The notes beneath the pieces are model-generated. The model had not been told where the DNA came from and did not search any database. It was given only the letters and a program-made list of their open reading frames with translations. Positions 18,708 through 27,091 of a DNA stretch of 64,000 nt are shown one piece after another (position 1 is the stretch's first letter; each line of letters opens with the position of its first letter). The stretch is from Rhabdobacter roseus (lineage in GTDB: Bacteria; Bacteroidota; Bacteroidia; Cytophagales; Spirosomataceae): the NCBI RefSeq assembly GCF_014202275.1, contig NZ_JACHGF010000001.1, positions 248,001 through 312,000 on the forward strand, read 5' to 3'. Both the position numbers and the translations under genes were made by a program.

Positions 18708-19289
18708 ATGGCTCATATTCAACTACCCGACGGCTTACCTGGTATTCGCGGCCCCATGGCCTTTAGTCCTCAAACCGCCGAGCCGTTAAATGCGCTGGCC
18801 AATGCCCTTTTGCAGACCGACGACGGGCTGAGCCGCGCTGAACGGGAGCTCATCGCTACCTGCGTTTCGGCACTCAATGATTGTTTTTTCTGCCAGACTA
18901 TCCACGGGGCCGTAGCGAGCCACTACCTGGGCCAGGAGGGCGAAACAGTAGTAAATGCCGTTCGTTGCGATTACCGCCAGGCGGCCTTGTCCGATAAAAT
19001 GAAAGCCTTACTGGCCATTGCTGAAAGTGTGCAGCGCGGTGGTAAACACGTAAGCCACGAGCAGGTCGCTGCGGCCCGGAGCGAGGGTGCTACCGATAAA
19101 GATATTCACGATACGGTGCTGATTGCCGCGGCTTTTTGCATGTTTAATCGGTACGTAGACGGCCTGGCCACCGCCGCCCCCACTGACCCCGCTCTGTACC
19201 GAACGCGGGCGGCCAAGGTGGCCGAGCAGGGGTACACGGCTCCCGATGGGTACCGTCCCCCCCAGCCACAGACAAAAGAATTACATTAG
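18708..19289 (+). CDS. AhpD/carboxymuconolactone decarboxylase-like protein 3
   Basis: A 193-aa paralogue of the two AhpD-like genes at 13434 and 18110, with an intact NDCFFCQTIHGA redox site and the block ATDKDIHDTVLIAAAFCMFN shared with copy 2. It keeps the proline-rich end (DGYRPPQPQ) also seen in copy 1. It is the last gene of the TonB receptor-MFS-AhpD transcript, ending at a strong terminator. Three copies within 6 kb point to expansion by duplication. Confidence 0.88.
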   Translation: MAHIQLPDGLPGIRGPMAFSPQTAEPLNALANALLQTDDGLSRAERELIATCVSALNDCFFCQTIHGAVASHYLGQEGETVVNAVRCDYRQAALSDKMKALLAIAESVQRGGKHVSHEQVAAARSEGATDKDIHDTVLIAAAFCMFNRYVDGLATAAPTDPALYRTRAAKVAEQGYTAPDGYRPPQPQTKELH

Positions 19290-19303
19290 GTTGACTTAAT
19301 CAG

Positions 19304-19335
19304 AAACCCCCGATGGCTTCCATTGGGGGTTTTTA
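19304..19335 (+). terminator. Rho-independent terminator
   Basis: A 13-bp stem with one G-T pair: aaaccccc-g-atgg, loop ctt, ccat-t-gggggttt, followed by further T residues. It closes the AhpD/TonB receptor/MFS unit. Confidence 0.93.
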
Positions 19336-19386
19336 TCCTTACTTAGCTTGAAAAACAGACCGGGACTTCAATTCTACTCTTTCCGT

Positions 19387-20535
19387 ATGAAATACCTTTT
19401 CTACCTGGGGATAGGGGTACTTATCCTCTTCGAAATAGCGAATGTCTACTTTATCATGCCCATGCCGGGTAGCCAGCGTATGCGGAGCATTGATGTCGCG
19501 TACTTTCTTTATACCTGGCGCTGGGTGTTTCGGGGGGTGGCCCTTTTACTGATAGTAGTCGGGCTCCGCTCGGCCTACCGAGCCGCCCGCTGGGGGGTAG
19601 TGGGGGGCGTGGTGGCGGCCCTAGCGGTAGCCTATGCTTTCAATTTCCGGATGGCCGCCGACGTCATGTTTTATCAACCCCACGAGCTATCCATGTTGCC
19701 CGCGTCTCAAAGCGTCGTTGAGCCGGAAAAACTGGTACTTGGGGTAGCCATCGACGGACAGGCGAAAGCGTACCCCATCCAGTACATTGGCTACCATCAC
19801 CAGGTGGTCGATAGCCTGGCCGGAAAGCCCATCATCGTGACCTACTGCACCGTATGCCGCACGGGGCGGATCTTCGAGCCGCGCGTAAACGGCCAACCCG
19901 AAACCTTCCGACTGGTGGGGATGGATCACTTCAATGCCATGTTTGAAGACGCCACGACCCGCAGCTGGTGGCGTCAGGTTAACGGCGAGGCCATTGCGGG
20001 TACCTTGAAGGGCCAGCAGCTTCCCGAGGTACCTTCGCAGCAAATGACGCTCCGGCAGTGGCTGGCCCTCTACCCGCATAGCCAGGTCATGCAGCCGGAC
20101 TCGGCTTTTGGGGATATATACAAAAAAATGGAACCCTACGAAACCGGCGGTGGTAGCAGTGCGCTCACCAAGCGCGACAGCACCTCCTGGCAGGAAAAAT
20201 CATGGGTCGTGGGTGTGCAGGAAGGTACTTTGAGCAAAGCCTATGACTGGAATGAGCTCGTAGAAGCGCGTAGCATCAATGATCAGCTGGGCTCGAAAGC
20301 CGTGGCCGTAGTACTGGCGGCGGACAATCAGAGCTTTTTTGCCTTCATCCGGCCCGACCGCACCCAGCCGCTGAGCATCCAGAACGACACGCTATGGTAC
20401 CAAAACCAGCCCTACTCGCTACTGGGTGCGCCCCTGCGCGGTGGCGCAGCACCGCTTCAGCCTCTGAGGGCTTACCAGGAGTTCTGGCACAGTTGGCGTA
20501 CTTTTCATCCGACTACTGAGGTTTACAAAAATTAG
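19387..20535 (+). CDS. DUF3179 domain-containing membrane protein
   Basis: A 382-aa protein with three N-terminal helices (about residues 5-20, 45-65 and 75-95) and a large outside domain of the DUF3179 family: AKAYPIQYIGYHHQVVDS, IIVTYCTVCRTGRIFEPR and FRLVGMDHFNAMFED. The YCTVC motif is a possible metal or redox site. ATG 19387 is preferred to the TTG at 19348, which lies right after the terminator. It follows the AhpD/MFS unit but is separated by that terminator, so it probably has its own promoter. Function unknown. Confidence 0.85.
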   Translation: MKYLFYLGIGVLILFEIANVYFIMPMPGSQRMRSIDVAYFLYTWRWVFRGVALLLIVVGLRSAYRAARWGVVGGVVAALAVAYAFNFRMAADVMFYQPHELSMLPASQSVVEPEKLVLGVAIDGQAKAYPIQYIGYHHQVVDSLAGKPIIVTYCTVCRTGRIFEPRVNGQPETFRLVGMDHFNAMFEDATTRSWWRQVNGEAIAGTLKGQQLPEVPSQQMTLRQWLALYPHSQVMQPDSAFGDIYKKMEPYETGGGSSALTKRDSTSWQEKSWVVGVQEGTLSKAYDWNELVEARSINDQLGSKAVAVVLAADNQSFFAFIRPDRTQPLSIQNDTLWYQNQPYSLLGAPLRGGAAPLQPLRAYQEFWHSWRTFHPTTEVYKN

Positions 20536-20540
20536 CTACC

Positions 20541-20570
20541 GCAAGGTACCTTGAGAATAGGTACCTATTC
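20541..20570. repeat. Two adjacent GGTACC-centred palindromes
   Basis: In the 29-bp gap between two convergent genes, caaggtaccttg (20542-20553) is a perfect 12-bp palindrome and gaataggtacctattc (20555-20570) a perfect 16-bp palindrome. The second overlaps the stop codon of the AsmA-like gene. They may act as a weak two-way terminator, or simply show the window's GTAC excess. Confidence 0.5.
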
Positions 20571-22253
20571 GTCGCTGTCGTCTTTGCCCGTCGTGATGCG
20601 TTTGATGGCCTCTAGGATGGTTTGCCAAATCACCGTAAAAAACGACTGGTCGTGGGTGCGATCCAGGGACGCCTCGCCTATCCGGGCCGTGCGATTTCCT
20701 CTGGGATTATTGGATTGGATCACGATGTTGTTCAGAATGTTGCTGATGAACGAGCGCTTCTCCAACTCGCCGCTGTCTTCGTCCAGCTTAAGTACCTTGG
20801 CTTTCAGGTCTTCGTACTCCATCCGCATCGTAATGTGCGACCGCCGCGCCGTGGCCCGGATGTTAAAATCCAGCAACGACAGATGCCCCGACTCCACCCC
20901 CGCCAGTGCCAGGGGCCTTGTTACCTCATCAACCTCCTTAAGCTCGAAATTCCGCATTTTGCCGCCGCAGCGGAAGGCCCCGTTGGTCGAAGCCAGGTTA
21001 AAGTCAAAATACGCGTACAAGCGTCCCGTGCCCATAAAGCGGGTTTGTACGTTGACGAGGCAACGGGGTACCTGCGCGATCCGGGTGGTGTCGTTGGTGA
21101 GGTTGGTGATGGTGCCGTAGGTACCCTTGAACTGGATCTCGCCGCGCTGGTGGGATTTATCGTTCACTTCGCCGTAGATTACATCCGTCCCTTTGATCTT
21201 GATGGTGTCGATACGAACCGTCAAATCGGCCGCTTGCAGCAGTTGGTGCGGATAGGGTTTAAAATCTTTAGGTACCTTGGGGTAGCGCTGATCCCGAAAA
21301 ATATCCATAACGCCCTTCTGGATGCCTAGTTCCCGAATCCACAGCGCGCGCTCCACCAACAGCTTTCTCACATCCACCCGCTTACCCCGGATGTCGTTGA
21401 ATTTTAAATCCAGACGATCGGTGGCGATACCGGCTACTTTTCCGAAGCGACTCTTGGAATACAAAGGCTTATAGTGAATTTGCTTCACGCCCAGGAGACT
21501 GTCTTGGGACGAAAGCGTCAGCTCTTGCAGGGTAAACGAGCTCAGCTTGTTACTCACCGGCAGCTTGAGGCTCTCCACGCGCAGGTCGATGGATTCGGAA
21601 AAAAGAATCCGGCTGGAATCTTTTTCGGAATCCTCGTTGAGGCGGAAATCCCTCACATGGAGTTGAAGTTGTTTGAAGTGGCTCTTCTGGGGCTCGCTCT
21701 GGTTGTTGTTGATGCTCACCACATCCACCTCTTCTAGGCTTATTTTCTTGATCCGGATGGCGTTCAGCTCGTCCCGAATGAGCTCGTAAGGCGGCTTGGA
21801 TTCTTTGCTTTCGTTATAGTGGCGCTTTTTATTAGCAATAACCAAAAACGGCTTCTGAATGGCCAGTTCATCCATGGAGAGGGCTTTAAAAAGCAAAAGC
21901 TTCACGATCGAAATGCCATTCAGCCGGATTTTTTCGGTCCGCAGGTTCAGGTATTGATCGGGCGCTTTCTCCTGCTCCACCAGCCGCTGATACACGGCCG
22001 TGTCGGGCTTAAGGACAACGCCGCTTATTTCGGCATTGCCCAGCGGGATATTAATAGAAATGTCGTCGTATTGGATGCTGTACAGGCCGTCGGAGGCTTC
22101 CTGCACGGCTTGCTTCAGGGTACTATCCAGCTTTTGGTCGAAGTACCTCGGCAGTAGCCAGGAAGCCAGCAAGCTCAGGAGCAGCAGGCCGCCAAAGAAG
22201 GCCGCTAGGCCAAGGATCCATTTTCTTAAAAGTACTTTGGTGCGATCATTCAT
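20565..22253 (-). CDS. AsmA/DUF748-like membrane-anchored protein
   Basis: A 562-aa protein with one N-terminal membrane helix (WILGLAAFFGGLLLLSLLAS) and a long periplasmic part made of beta-rich repeats (NIPLGNAEISGVVLKPD, LTVRIDTIKIKGTDVIYGE). This layout is that of AsmA-like/DUF748 proteins, thought to bridge the periplasm and to help lipid or outer-membrane assembly. No catalytic motif was seen. It is the second gene after a secreted hydrolase on the minus strand, 70 bases downstream. The assignment to a named family is moderate. Confidence 0.7.
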   Translation of the reverse strand: MNDRTKVLLRKWILGLAAFFGGLLLLSLLASWLLPRYFDQKLDSTLKQAVQEASDGLYSIQYDDISINIPLGNAEISGVVLKPDTAVYQRLVEQEKAPDQYLNLRTEKIRLNGISIVKLLLFKALSMDELAIQKPFLVIANKKRHYNESKESKPPYELIRDELNAIRIKKISLEEVDVVSINNNQSEPQKSHFKQLQLHVRDFRLNEDSEKDSSRILFSESIDLRVESLKLPVSNKLSSFTLQELTLSSQDSLLGVKQIHYKPLYSKSRFGKVAGIATDRLDLKFNDIRGKRVDVRKLLVERALWIRELGIQKGVMDIFRDQRYPKVPKDFKPYPHQLLQAADLTVRIDTIKIKGTDVIYGEVNDKSHQRGEIQFKGTYGTITNLTNDTTRIAQVPRCLVNVQTRFMGTGRLYAYFDFNLASTNGAFRCGGKMRNFELKEVDEVTRPLALAGVESGHLSLLDFNIRATARRSHITMRMEYEDLKAKVLKLDEDSGELEKRSFISNILNNIVIQSNNPRGNRTARIGEASLDRTHDQSFFTVIWQTILEAIKRITTGKDDSDE

Positions 22254-22323
22254 GGAGCGAGGGGATGAGAGAGAAGGTAGGTTTAGTAAACAAAAATTTC
22301 ATGCCAATCCCCCCGATCGCTCT

Positions 22324-23259
22324 CTACAGCGCCTTGATGAATTTTTCCAGCACCTCAGCCAGGCCGGGCGTAATGGGCAGTTCGGGCTTGTTGTAGGTAC
22401 CTAGGTTGGCGTTGCGCTCGGCGGGAGCATCTTTCAGAAGGTGATTCATGTCATCAAATACCCGTAGCTGCGCTTGGGGTTGGGCTTCTTTCAGGAGCCG
22501 AGCCTCTTCGAGGGGTACCTGGAGATCGTGCCCACCCTGGATAATGAGGCACGGGAGGGTCAGTTTTTTGATTTCGTCGGCGGGCGTGTAGCGCATCCAG
22601 GAAATGAGGTAGGGCTGAACACTCGGCCGAAACAGGTTGTAGAGCAAGGGGTTGGGTTTTTCTACGAGCGCGCCGCTACGCAGGCGGTCAAAGCCCCGGT
22701 AGGCGTCGTTGCGAAGGGTGTCGGGCAGGTAGGAAAGCTGCGTTTTAAGTACCTCAGCAATGTTTCGCCCTGCTCCGGCCACGGAGATGTACCCCTCAAC
22801 GGCAGTGCGGCGGGCGGCCATCATGCCTACGAGCGAGCCTTCACTGTGCCCCGCAATCACGAGTTTTGAAAAACGCCCGGTCTGCCGCAGCGTATCGACC
22901 CACCGCTGGGCGTCGTCAATGAGTATATCGAACGTCATATCTTCCTCCCGCTGCCCGGCGGTGCGGCTGGCCGCGACGCCCCTTTTGTCGTAGCGTAGCA
23001 CCGCCACTCCCCGCGCGGCCAGCGCTTCGGCGAGCTGTCGGTAGGCGTTACTCCGCAGGCTAGGACCGTTGCCGTCGCGGTCAGTAGCGCCGGAACCCGC
23101 AATAAACAGCACCACGGGTACCGGAGCAGCCGTGCCGGGCGGGCGCGTGAGGGTACCTTCCAGGCGGGCCGTGGGGGTAGTGAGGGTGTAGGTCTCTGAC
23201 GGGACTTCCTGAGCGCTAAGCGAGAAAGGAAGGAGTACCGCTAAAAAAAGTTTTTTCAT
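22324..23259 (-). CDS. Secreted alpha/beta hydrolase
   Basis: A 311-aa alpha/beta hydrolase with a signal peptide (MKKLFLAVLLPFSLSAQ), so it acts in the periplasm or outside. The oxyanion region VVLFIAGSGATDRDGNGPS, nucleophile elbow GHSEGSLVG, acid GGHDLQVP and catalytic His in DDMNHLLKD are all in order. The longer frame starting at 23310 adds 17 residues that would hide the signal peptide, so ATG 23259 is preferred. Likely an esterase or peptidase; substrate unknown. Confidence 0.85.
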   Translation of the reverse strand: MKKLFLAVLLPFSLSAQEVPSETYTLTTPTARLEGTLTRPPGTAAPVPVVLFIAGSGATDRDGNGPSLRSNAYRQLAEALAARGVAVLRYDKRGVAASRTAGQREEDMTFDILIDDAQRWVDTLRQTGRFSKLVIAGHSEGSLVGMMAARRTAVEGYISVAGAGRNIAEVLKTQLSYLPDTLRNDAYRGFDRLRSGALVEKPNPLLYNLFRPSVQPYLISWMRYTPADEIKKLTLPCLIIQGGHDLQVPLEEARLLKEAQPQAQLRVFDDMNHLLKDAPAERNANLGTYNKPELPITPGLAEVLEKFIKAL

Positions 23260-23606
23260 AGCTTGCCTGGCCGCGTGGTGCAAGTACCCCTTCGTTAAGG
23301 TACTTTGCATGTATTTTTACAAGAAGCAAAGATAAGGTCATGTACCCATCCACCAAAGCCCCAGCGGCTCCGCTTCAACCAAATAAATGAACTTTGATTC
23401 GGTCAGGACTGTATTGGAAATAGTTTGTGAAAAAAAATAGTGAGGGCATTCCAACCTTTTAGCCAGCGGTGGAATCATGGTAGAGAAAAAAGTAAGTGAT
23501 GGAGGGCGGACTTTTCCTGGTGGTTTTAGGCCGCCTGTCCTCGCTTGCTCAGGCAGGTACTTTTTATTCACACTAACGGTAAAAAACGAAGCACCCCTAC
23601 CCTTAG
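23260..23606. other. 347-bp divergent intergenic region
   Basis: No gene seen. It lies between the minus-strand hydrolase and the plus-strand ECF sigma gene. It contains one promoter-like site (TTCCAACC-N15-GAATC, 23449-23476) described separately, two aagtacc/ggtactt-type GTAC sites near 23282 and 23300, and otherwise nothing recognisable. Confidence 0.6.
23449..23476 (+). promoter_or_regulatory. Putative ECF-type promoter, site 1
   Basis: TTCCAACC (23449-23456), 15 bases, GAATC (23472-23476), 131 bases before the ECF sigma start codon. The same two blocks with identical spacing occur before the serpin gene (25706-25733), and the first block occurs again before the LVIVD gene (27595). An AAC in the upstream element is typical of ECF promoters. 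I infer autoregulation of the sigma-factor operon. Confidence 0.6.
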
Positions 23607-24176
23607 ATGATAGTAGATGAGCAGGAACTGGTGAACGGTTGTCGCCAGCGCGACCGAATCGCCCAGAAGCGTCTATATGATGTTTTTGCGGGGAAAATGT
23701 TTGCTATTTGCCTGCGCTATATGAAGAACCGAGCCGATGCCGAAGATGTTCTGCAGGACTCCTACGTCAAAATATACGAGAACATTGACACCTTCCGGGG
23801 CGACTGCCCGCTCGAGTACTGGATTCGCTCCGTCGTGGTCAATACGGCCCTCAAGCATCTTCGCAAGCAGAAATACTGGCAAGAGATCGACGATGTCCAT
23901 GCCTACGACAACTACCTGCCGGATGTCGAAGCCACACTTTCCGGATTTCAGCGGCAACAACTTACGGATTTTATTCATGAGCTGCCGCCGGGCTGCCAGA
24001 CCGTCTTTAATTTATATGCCGTGGAAGGCTATCAGCATAACGAGATTGCCCAGCTTATGGGCATCTCAGAAGGTACATCCAAGTCGCAGTACGCCCGAGC
24101 TCGGACGCTGCTTCAACAAAAATTAGTAAAAGAACAACGATTCGACGATGAATCAGTCAGGAAAACAAAGTTTTGA
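23607..24176 (+). CDS. ECF RNA polymerase sigma factor
   Basis: A 189-aa extracytoplasmic-function sigma factor. Region 2 is clear (MFAICLRYMKNRADAEDVLQ, then DSYVKIYENIDTFRG), and region 4 carries the helix-turn-helix YQHNEIAQLMGISEGTSKSQ. It directs RNA polymerase to a small set of promoters, probably in response to an envelope signal. The next gene overlaps it by 29 bases and encodes an anti-sigma-like membrane protein. The putative promoter 5' of this gene is shared with two downstream units. Confidence 0.95.
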   Translation: MIVDEQELVNGCRQRDRIAQKRLYDVFAGKMFAICLRYMKNRADAEDVLQDSYVKIYENIDTFRGDCPLEYWIRSVVVNTALKHLRKQKYWQEIDDVHAYDNYLPDVEATLSGFQRQQLTDFIHELPPGCQTVFNLYAVEGYQHNEIAQLMGISEGTSKSQYARARTLLQQKLVKEQRFDDESVRKTKF

Positions 24177-25689
24177 GGAGGAGTGGAGGCGGGCTCTGGA
24201 GGATGCTTCGGAGGCTCCTCCACCGGGGGTTTGGAGTAAAATCGAAGCCCAACTCGATGAGAATGAAACGAAAGTGGTACCTCTACTACCGCAGTGGTGG
24301 CGCTCGCCCCGGCTGTGGTACGCGGCCGCGGCCATTGGGGCTTTGTTGCTAGTAAGTTGGCCTCTGTGGGACCGTTCGGAGAAAGACGGGCAAAACCGCT
24401 CGCAGGTGGCCCGGTCGGGGAGGGAAGGAAAAGGCGTTGATACAAGTACCTCGGCGGAGCCAGCGGCTCCGTCGGGTACCCCGCCGTTGGTATCTGCCCC
24501 CCGGCTGGCTGAATCTCCGGAGGTAATTTCCTCCGAAGCAAGTACCCAAGCCGAAGCTGTGAAACAACGTGCGTTGGCGCAAAGGCTAGCCGCTACGCCC
24601 CGGCGTAACGGCGCGGCAGACAAGCCTAACGCCCAAGAGCAGCCAGGTACCTCAGGTACCTTGGCGAGCCAGGTACCTTCGTGGGCCGCCGCGCCTGAGG
24701 TAGCCCTAGGCCCGGCCGATCCGTCGGCCCGGCCCGGCAGCGCAGCCCTGCTGGCCGAGGACCAGCCCGCTACAGCTTCTGAGCAGCGGCCCGAAGCGAC
24801 GGCGGAGCTCGCTTTTCTGAGCCCACGGGCTATCCGGGAGCTACCGGTACATACCCAAAAAAGGTACGTCTACTACCGCTACGAGGTAGAGGACGAAGTA
24901 GTGCCGGAGGTATCGGGCAAGAAACAGCAGCTCTGGGCCGGGCTAGGGCTGATGCCCGCCGCCTACAATCCCAACGTGCAGGTTACCTCGCCGCCGTCGG
25001 CTTTTACGGCTGCTAACGCCAGCCGCCAGTCCGTTTCCAACAACTCCAGCAACGCTGGGCTATCCTACGCCCTGCAAACCCAGGCGGGTATAAAGCTTTC
25101 CAAGCATTGGTCCATCGAGTCGGGCATTAGCTACCTACGCGGAAACTCCAGCTTCCAGAGCAGCGGCTACGTGCTGGATGGCGTCAGCAACCGCAGTGCC
25201 AACGTGCTGGAAAACGCCATCCTGGCCAATGCAAGCCGTAGTAATGACTACAATAGTTTTGCCCCCTCTATGCCCAATTACCTGAACCTCGACAAAGTGG
25301 CGGCGTTCTACATTGATCTGGATCAGCAAACGCGTAACGACTACCGCTTTATCCAGCTGCCCGTTCATGCGGGCTATACCATCAATCCCGAAGGGAAGCT
25401 CAGCTATACGGTACTGGGGGGCATGGTAGCCAATGTGTTCCTGCGCAATGACCTCGAAGGAGCTTCGGGCTATACCCTGACCAATACCGCCAGCGATGAT
25501 ATTTACCGGCCGCTAAACTGGTCGGCGGGGACGGGGCTGCGGGTCAATTACCGGTTTTCTACGCATTGGGGGGCCAACCTGACGGGCGCTTACCAACACG
25601 CGCTTTCATCCGGCCTGCAAGACAACAGTACCATCCAGAGCCGCCCGCAGCTCTACGGGTTGTCGTGGGGCGTACGGTATAGTTTCTAA
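24148..25689 (+). CDS. Anti-sigma-like protein fused to an outer-membrane beta-barrel
   Basis: A 513-aa protein with an unusual layout. Residues 1-56 are a soluble acidic helix pair (FEEEWRRALEDASE, PPPGVWSKIEAQLDENE) like the cytoplasmic part of anti-sigma factors. Residues about 57-74 form one membrane helix (LWYAAAAIGALLLVSWPLW). Residues about 75-230 are an Ala/Pro/Glu/Ser-rich linker. Residues about 245-513 form a barrel-like domain ending YGLSWGVRYSF, with the terminal Phe usual in outer-membrane proteins. One chain would span both membranes, as in the dual membrane-spanning anti-sigma (Dma) proteins reported in Bacteroides. It overlaps the sigma gene by 29 bases. Barrel-only function remains possible. 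Confidence 0.8.
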   Translation: MNQSGKQSFEEEWRRALEDASEAPPPGVWSKIEAQLDENETKVVPLLPQWWRSPRLWYAAAAIGALLLVSWPLWDRSEKDGQNRSQVARSGREGKGVDTSTSAEPAAPSGTPPLVSAPRLAESPEVISSEASTQAEAVKQRALAQRLAATPRRNGAADKPNAQEQPGTSGTLASQVPSWAAAPEVALGPADPSARPGSAALLAEDQPATASEQRPEATAELAFLSPRAIRELPVHTQKRYVYYRYEVEDEVVPEVSGKKQQLWAGLGLMPAAYNPNVQVTSPPSAFTAANASRQSVSNNSSNAGLSYALQTQAGIKLSKHWSIESGISYLRGNSSFQSSGYVLDGVSNRSANVLENAILANASRSNDYNSFAPSMPNYLNLDKVAAFYIDLDQQTRNDYRFIQLPVHAGYTINPEGKLSYTVLGGMVANVFLRNDLEGASGYTLTNTASDDIYRPLNWSAGTGLRVNYRFSTHWGANLTGAYQHALSSGLQDNSTIQSRPQLYGLSWGVRYSF

Positions 25690-25705
25690 AAAAAATAGGT
25701 ACTGC

Positions 25706-25733
25706 TTCCAACCTTTCGGCCTAGCGGCGAATC
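25706..25733 (+). promoter_or_regulatory. Putative ECF-type promoter, site 2
   Basis: TTCCAACC (25706-25713), 15 bases, GAATC (25729-25733), 97 bases before the serpin start. Beyond the two blocks, the spacer also shares ttt and agcgg with site 1. The match is too long and too well spaced to be a simple coding remnant, since it lies outside any gene. Confidence 0.6.
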
Positions 25734-25830
25734 TTAGTAACAGAATGCCCACAACGCGGACAGCTGACCGGCCGGAGCTTGTCCGCGCTCAGGCACACTA
25801 ATTCCTAATCCTGTTTACTATTTATTAGCT

Positions 25831-27054
25831 ATGAAAACGCTTAAAACAATGGCTCTTGCCGGGGCTGTACTTGCAGGAATGGGGAGCTGCCGGGAAGGAA
25901 GTACCCAAGACCCCACGCCCATTACCCGGTCGGTACAGGTATCGCCGAGGGTAGCCGCCCGCACTACCGACTTCGCCTTTGATTTCTTCCAATCTTTACA
26001 GGCTACCCAACCTGCCGACAAAAACCTGTTTGTGTCGCCCCTGAGCTTACACATAGCGCTGGGGATGCTCCTCAACGGGGCCGCGGGCGAAACCGCCCAG
26101 CAGATCCAGAACGCGCTGAAGTTGGAGGGCTTGACGCAGGCCGAGCTCAACGAAGCCTACCAAACGCTGATGAAAGACCTGCCCCAGGCCGACTCCAAGG
26201 TAGATCTGGGCCTGGCCAACTCGGTATGGTACCGCAATTCGTTTCAAGTCGAAACCGATTTCCTCAACGTGCTACGCCAATCGTTCGGGGCCGAAGTATC
26301 CGCGCAGGACTTTGGTAATCCGGCTACGGTGAATAAGATCAACCAATGGGCCAGCGACCACACCAACGGAAAAGTAAAGAAGGTACTTGAGCGAGTCGAA
26401 CCCAACCAGGTAATGTTCTTGCTGAATGCCCTGTACTTTAAAGGCGACTGGGCCAAAAAATTCAACGCAGCGAGTACGCAGGACGCGCCTTTTCACCTGG
26501 GCAACGGCTCGCAAAAAACGGTGAAAATGATGAAGCAGGAGGGACGCTTCTCGGCCGCCACTACGGAGGGCTACAAAGCCTTGCAACTACCCTACAGCAG
26601 CGGGCAGTTCAACCTTACGCTGCTGATGCCCCAAGGCAACGCAACCATCCAAAGCCTGGTGGACCAGTTTGGCTCGGCGGACTGGGCTACTCTACAAAGT
26701 ACCCTACGGCCGCAGGAAGTGGAGGTAGGGCTGCCGCGCTTTACGCTCGACTACGAGGTGAACCTTAACAGTACCCTGGAGAAAATGGGTATCCGCCGGG
26801 TGTTTACCGGTGCCGCCGAGCTGACGGGGATCAGCAAGAATGATCAGCTGCTGGTGAGCTTCGTGAAGCAAAATACCTACCTGGGCGTGGATGAAAAAGG
26901 CACCGAAGCCGCCGCCGTGACCACCATCGGGATAGAGTTAACTTCGGCACCGGCGCAGGCCGTCCCCTACATTTTCGACCGTCCGTTTGTATTTATTATC
27001 AGTGAAAAAACGTCCAATACCATTTTGTTTGCCGGACGTATCATGAATCCCTAG
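25831..27054 (+). CDS. Serpin-family lipoprotein
   Basis: A 407-aa serine-protease inhibitor of the serpin fold with a lipoprotein signal (LAGAVLAGMGSC), so it would sit on the membrane facing the periplasm or outside. Serpin blocks are clear: NLFVSPLSLHIALGMLLNGA, FLLNALYFKGDWAKKF and the C-terminal FDRPFVFIISEKTSNTILFA. The reactive-loop hinge GTEAAAVTTIGIEL keeps the small residues that inhibitory serpins need. Counting from the hinge Gly as P15 puts Thr-Ser at P1-P1', a tentative assignment. It starts the second unit of the putative ECF regulon and is followed by a small lipoprotein. Confidence 0.93.
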   Translation: MKTLKTMALAGAVLAGMGSCREGSTQDPTPITRSVQVSPRVAARTTDFAFDFFQSLQATQPADKNLFVSPLSLHIALGMLLNGAAGETAQQIQNALKLEGLTQAELNEAYQTLMKDLPQADSKVDLGLANSVWYRNSFQVETDFLNVLRQSFGAEVSAQDFGNPATVNKINQWASDHTNGKVKKVLERVEPNQVMFLLNALYFKGDWAKKFNAASTQDAPFHLGNGSQKTVKMMKQEGRFSAATTEGYKALQLPYSSGQFNLTLLMPQGNATIQSLVDQFGSADWATLQSTLRPQEVEVGLPRFTLDYEVNLNSTLEKMGIRRVFTGAAELTGISKNDQLLVSFVKQNTYLGVDEKGTEAAAVTTIGIELTSAPAQAVPYIFDRPFVFIISEKTSNTILFAGRIMNP

Positions 27055-27091
27055 TACCATACCATAATTAAATACAGATTTTTCATTAGCC

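Noticed and set aside
20551-21329. Two long plus-strand frames opposite the AsmA-like gene
   Set aside because: No recognisable domains. The minus strand has a start, a membrane helix and a continuous 562-codon frame.
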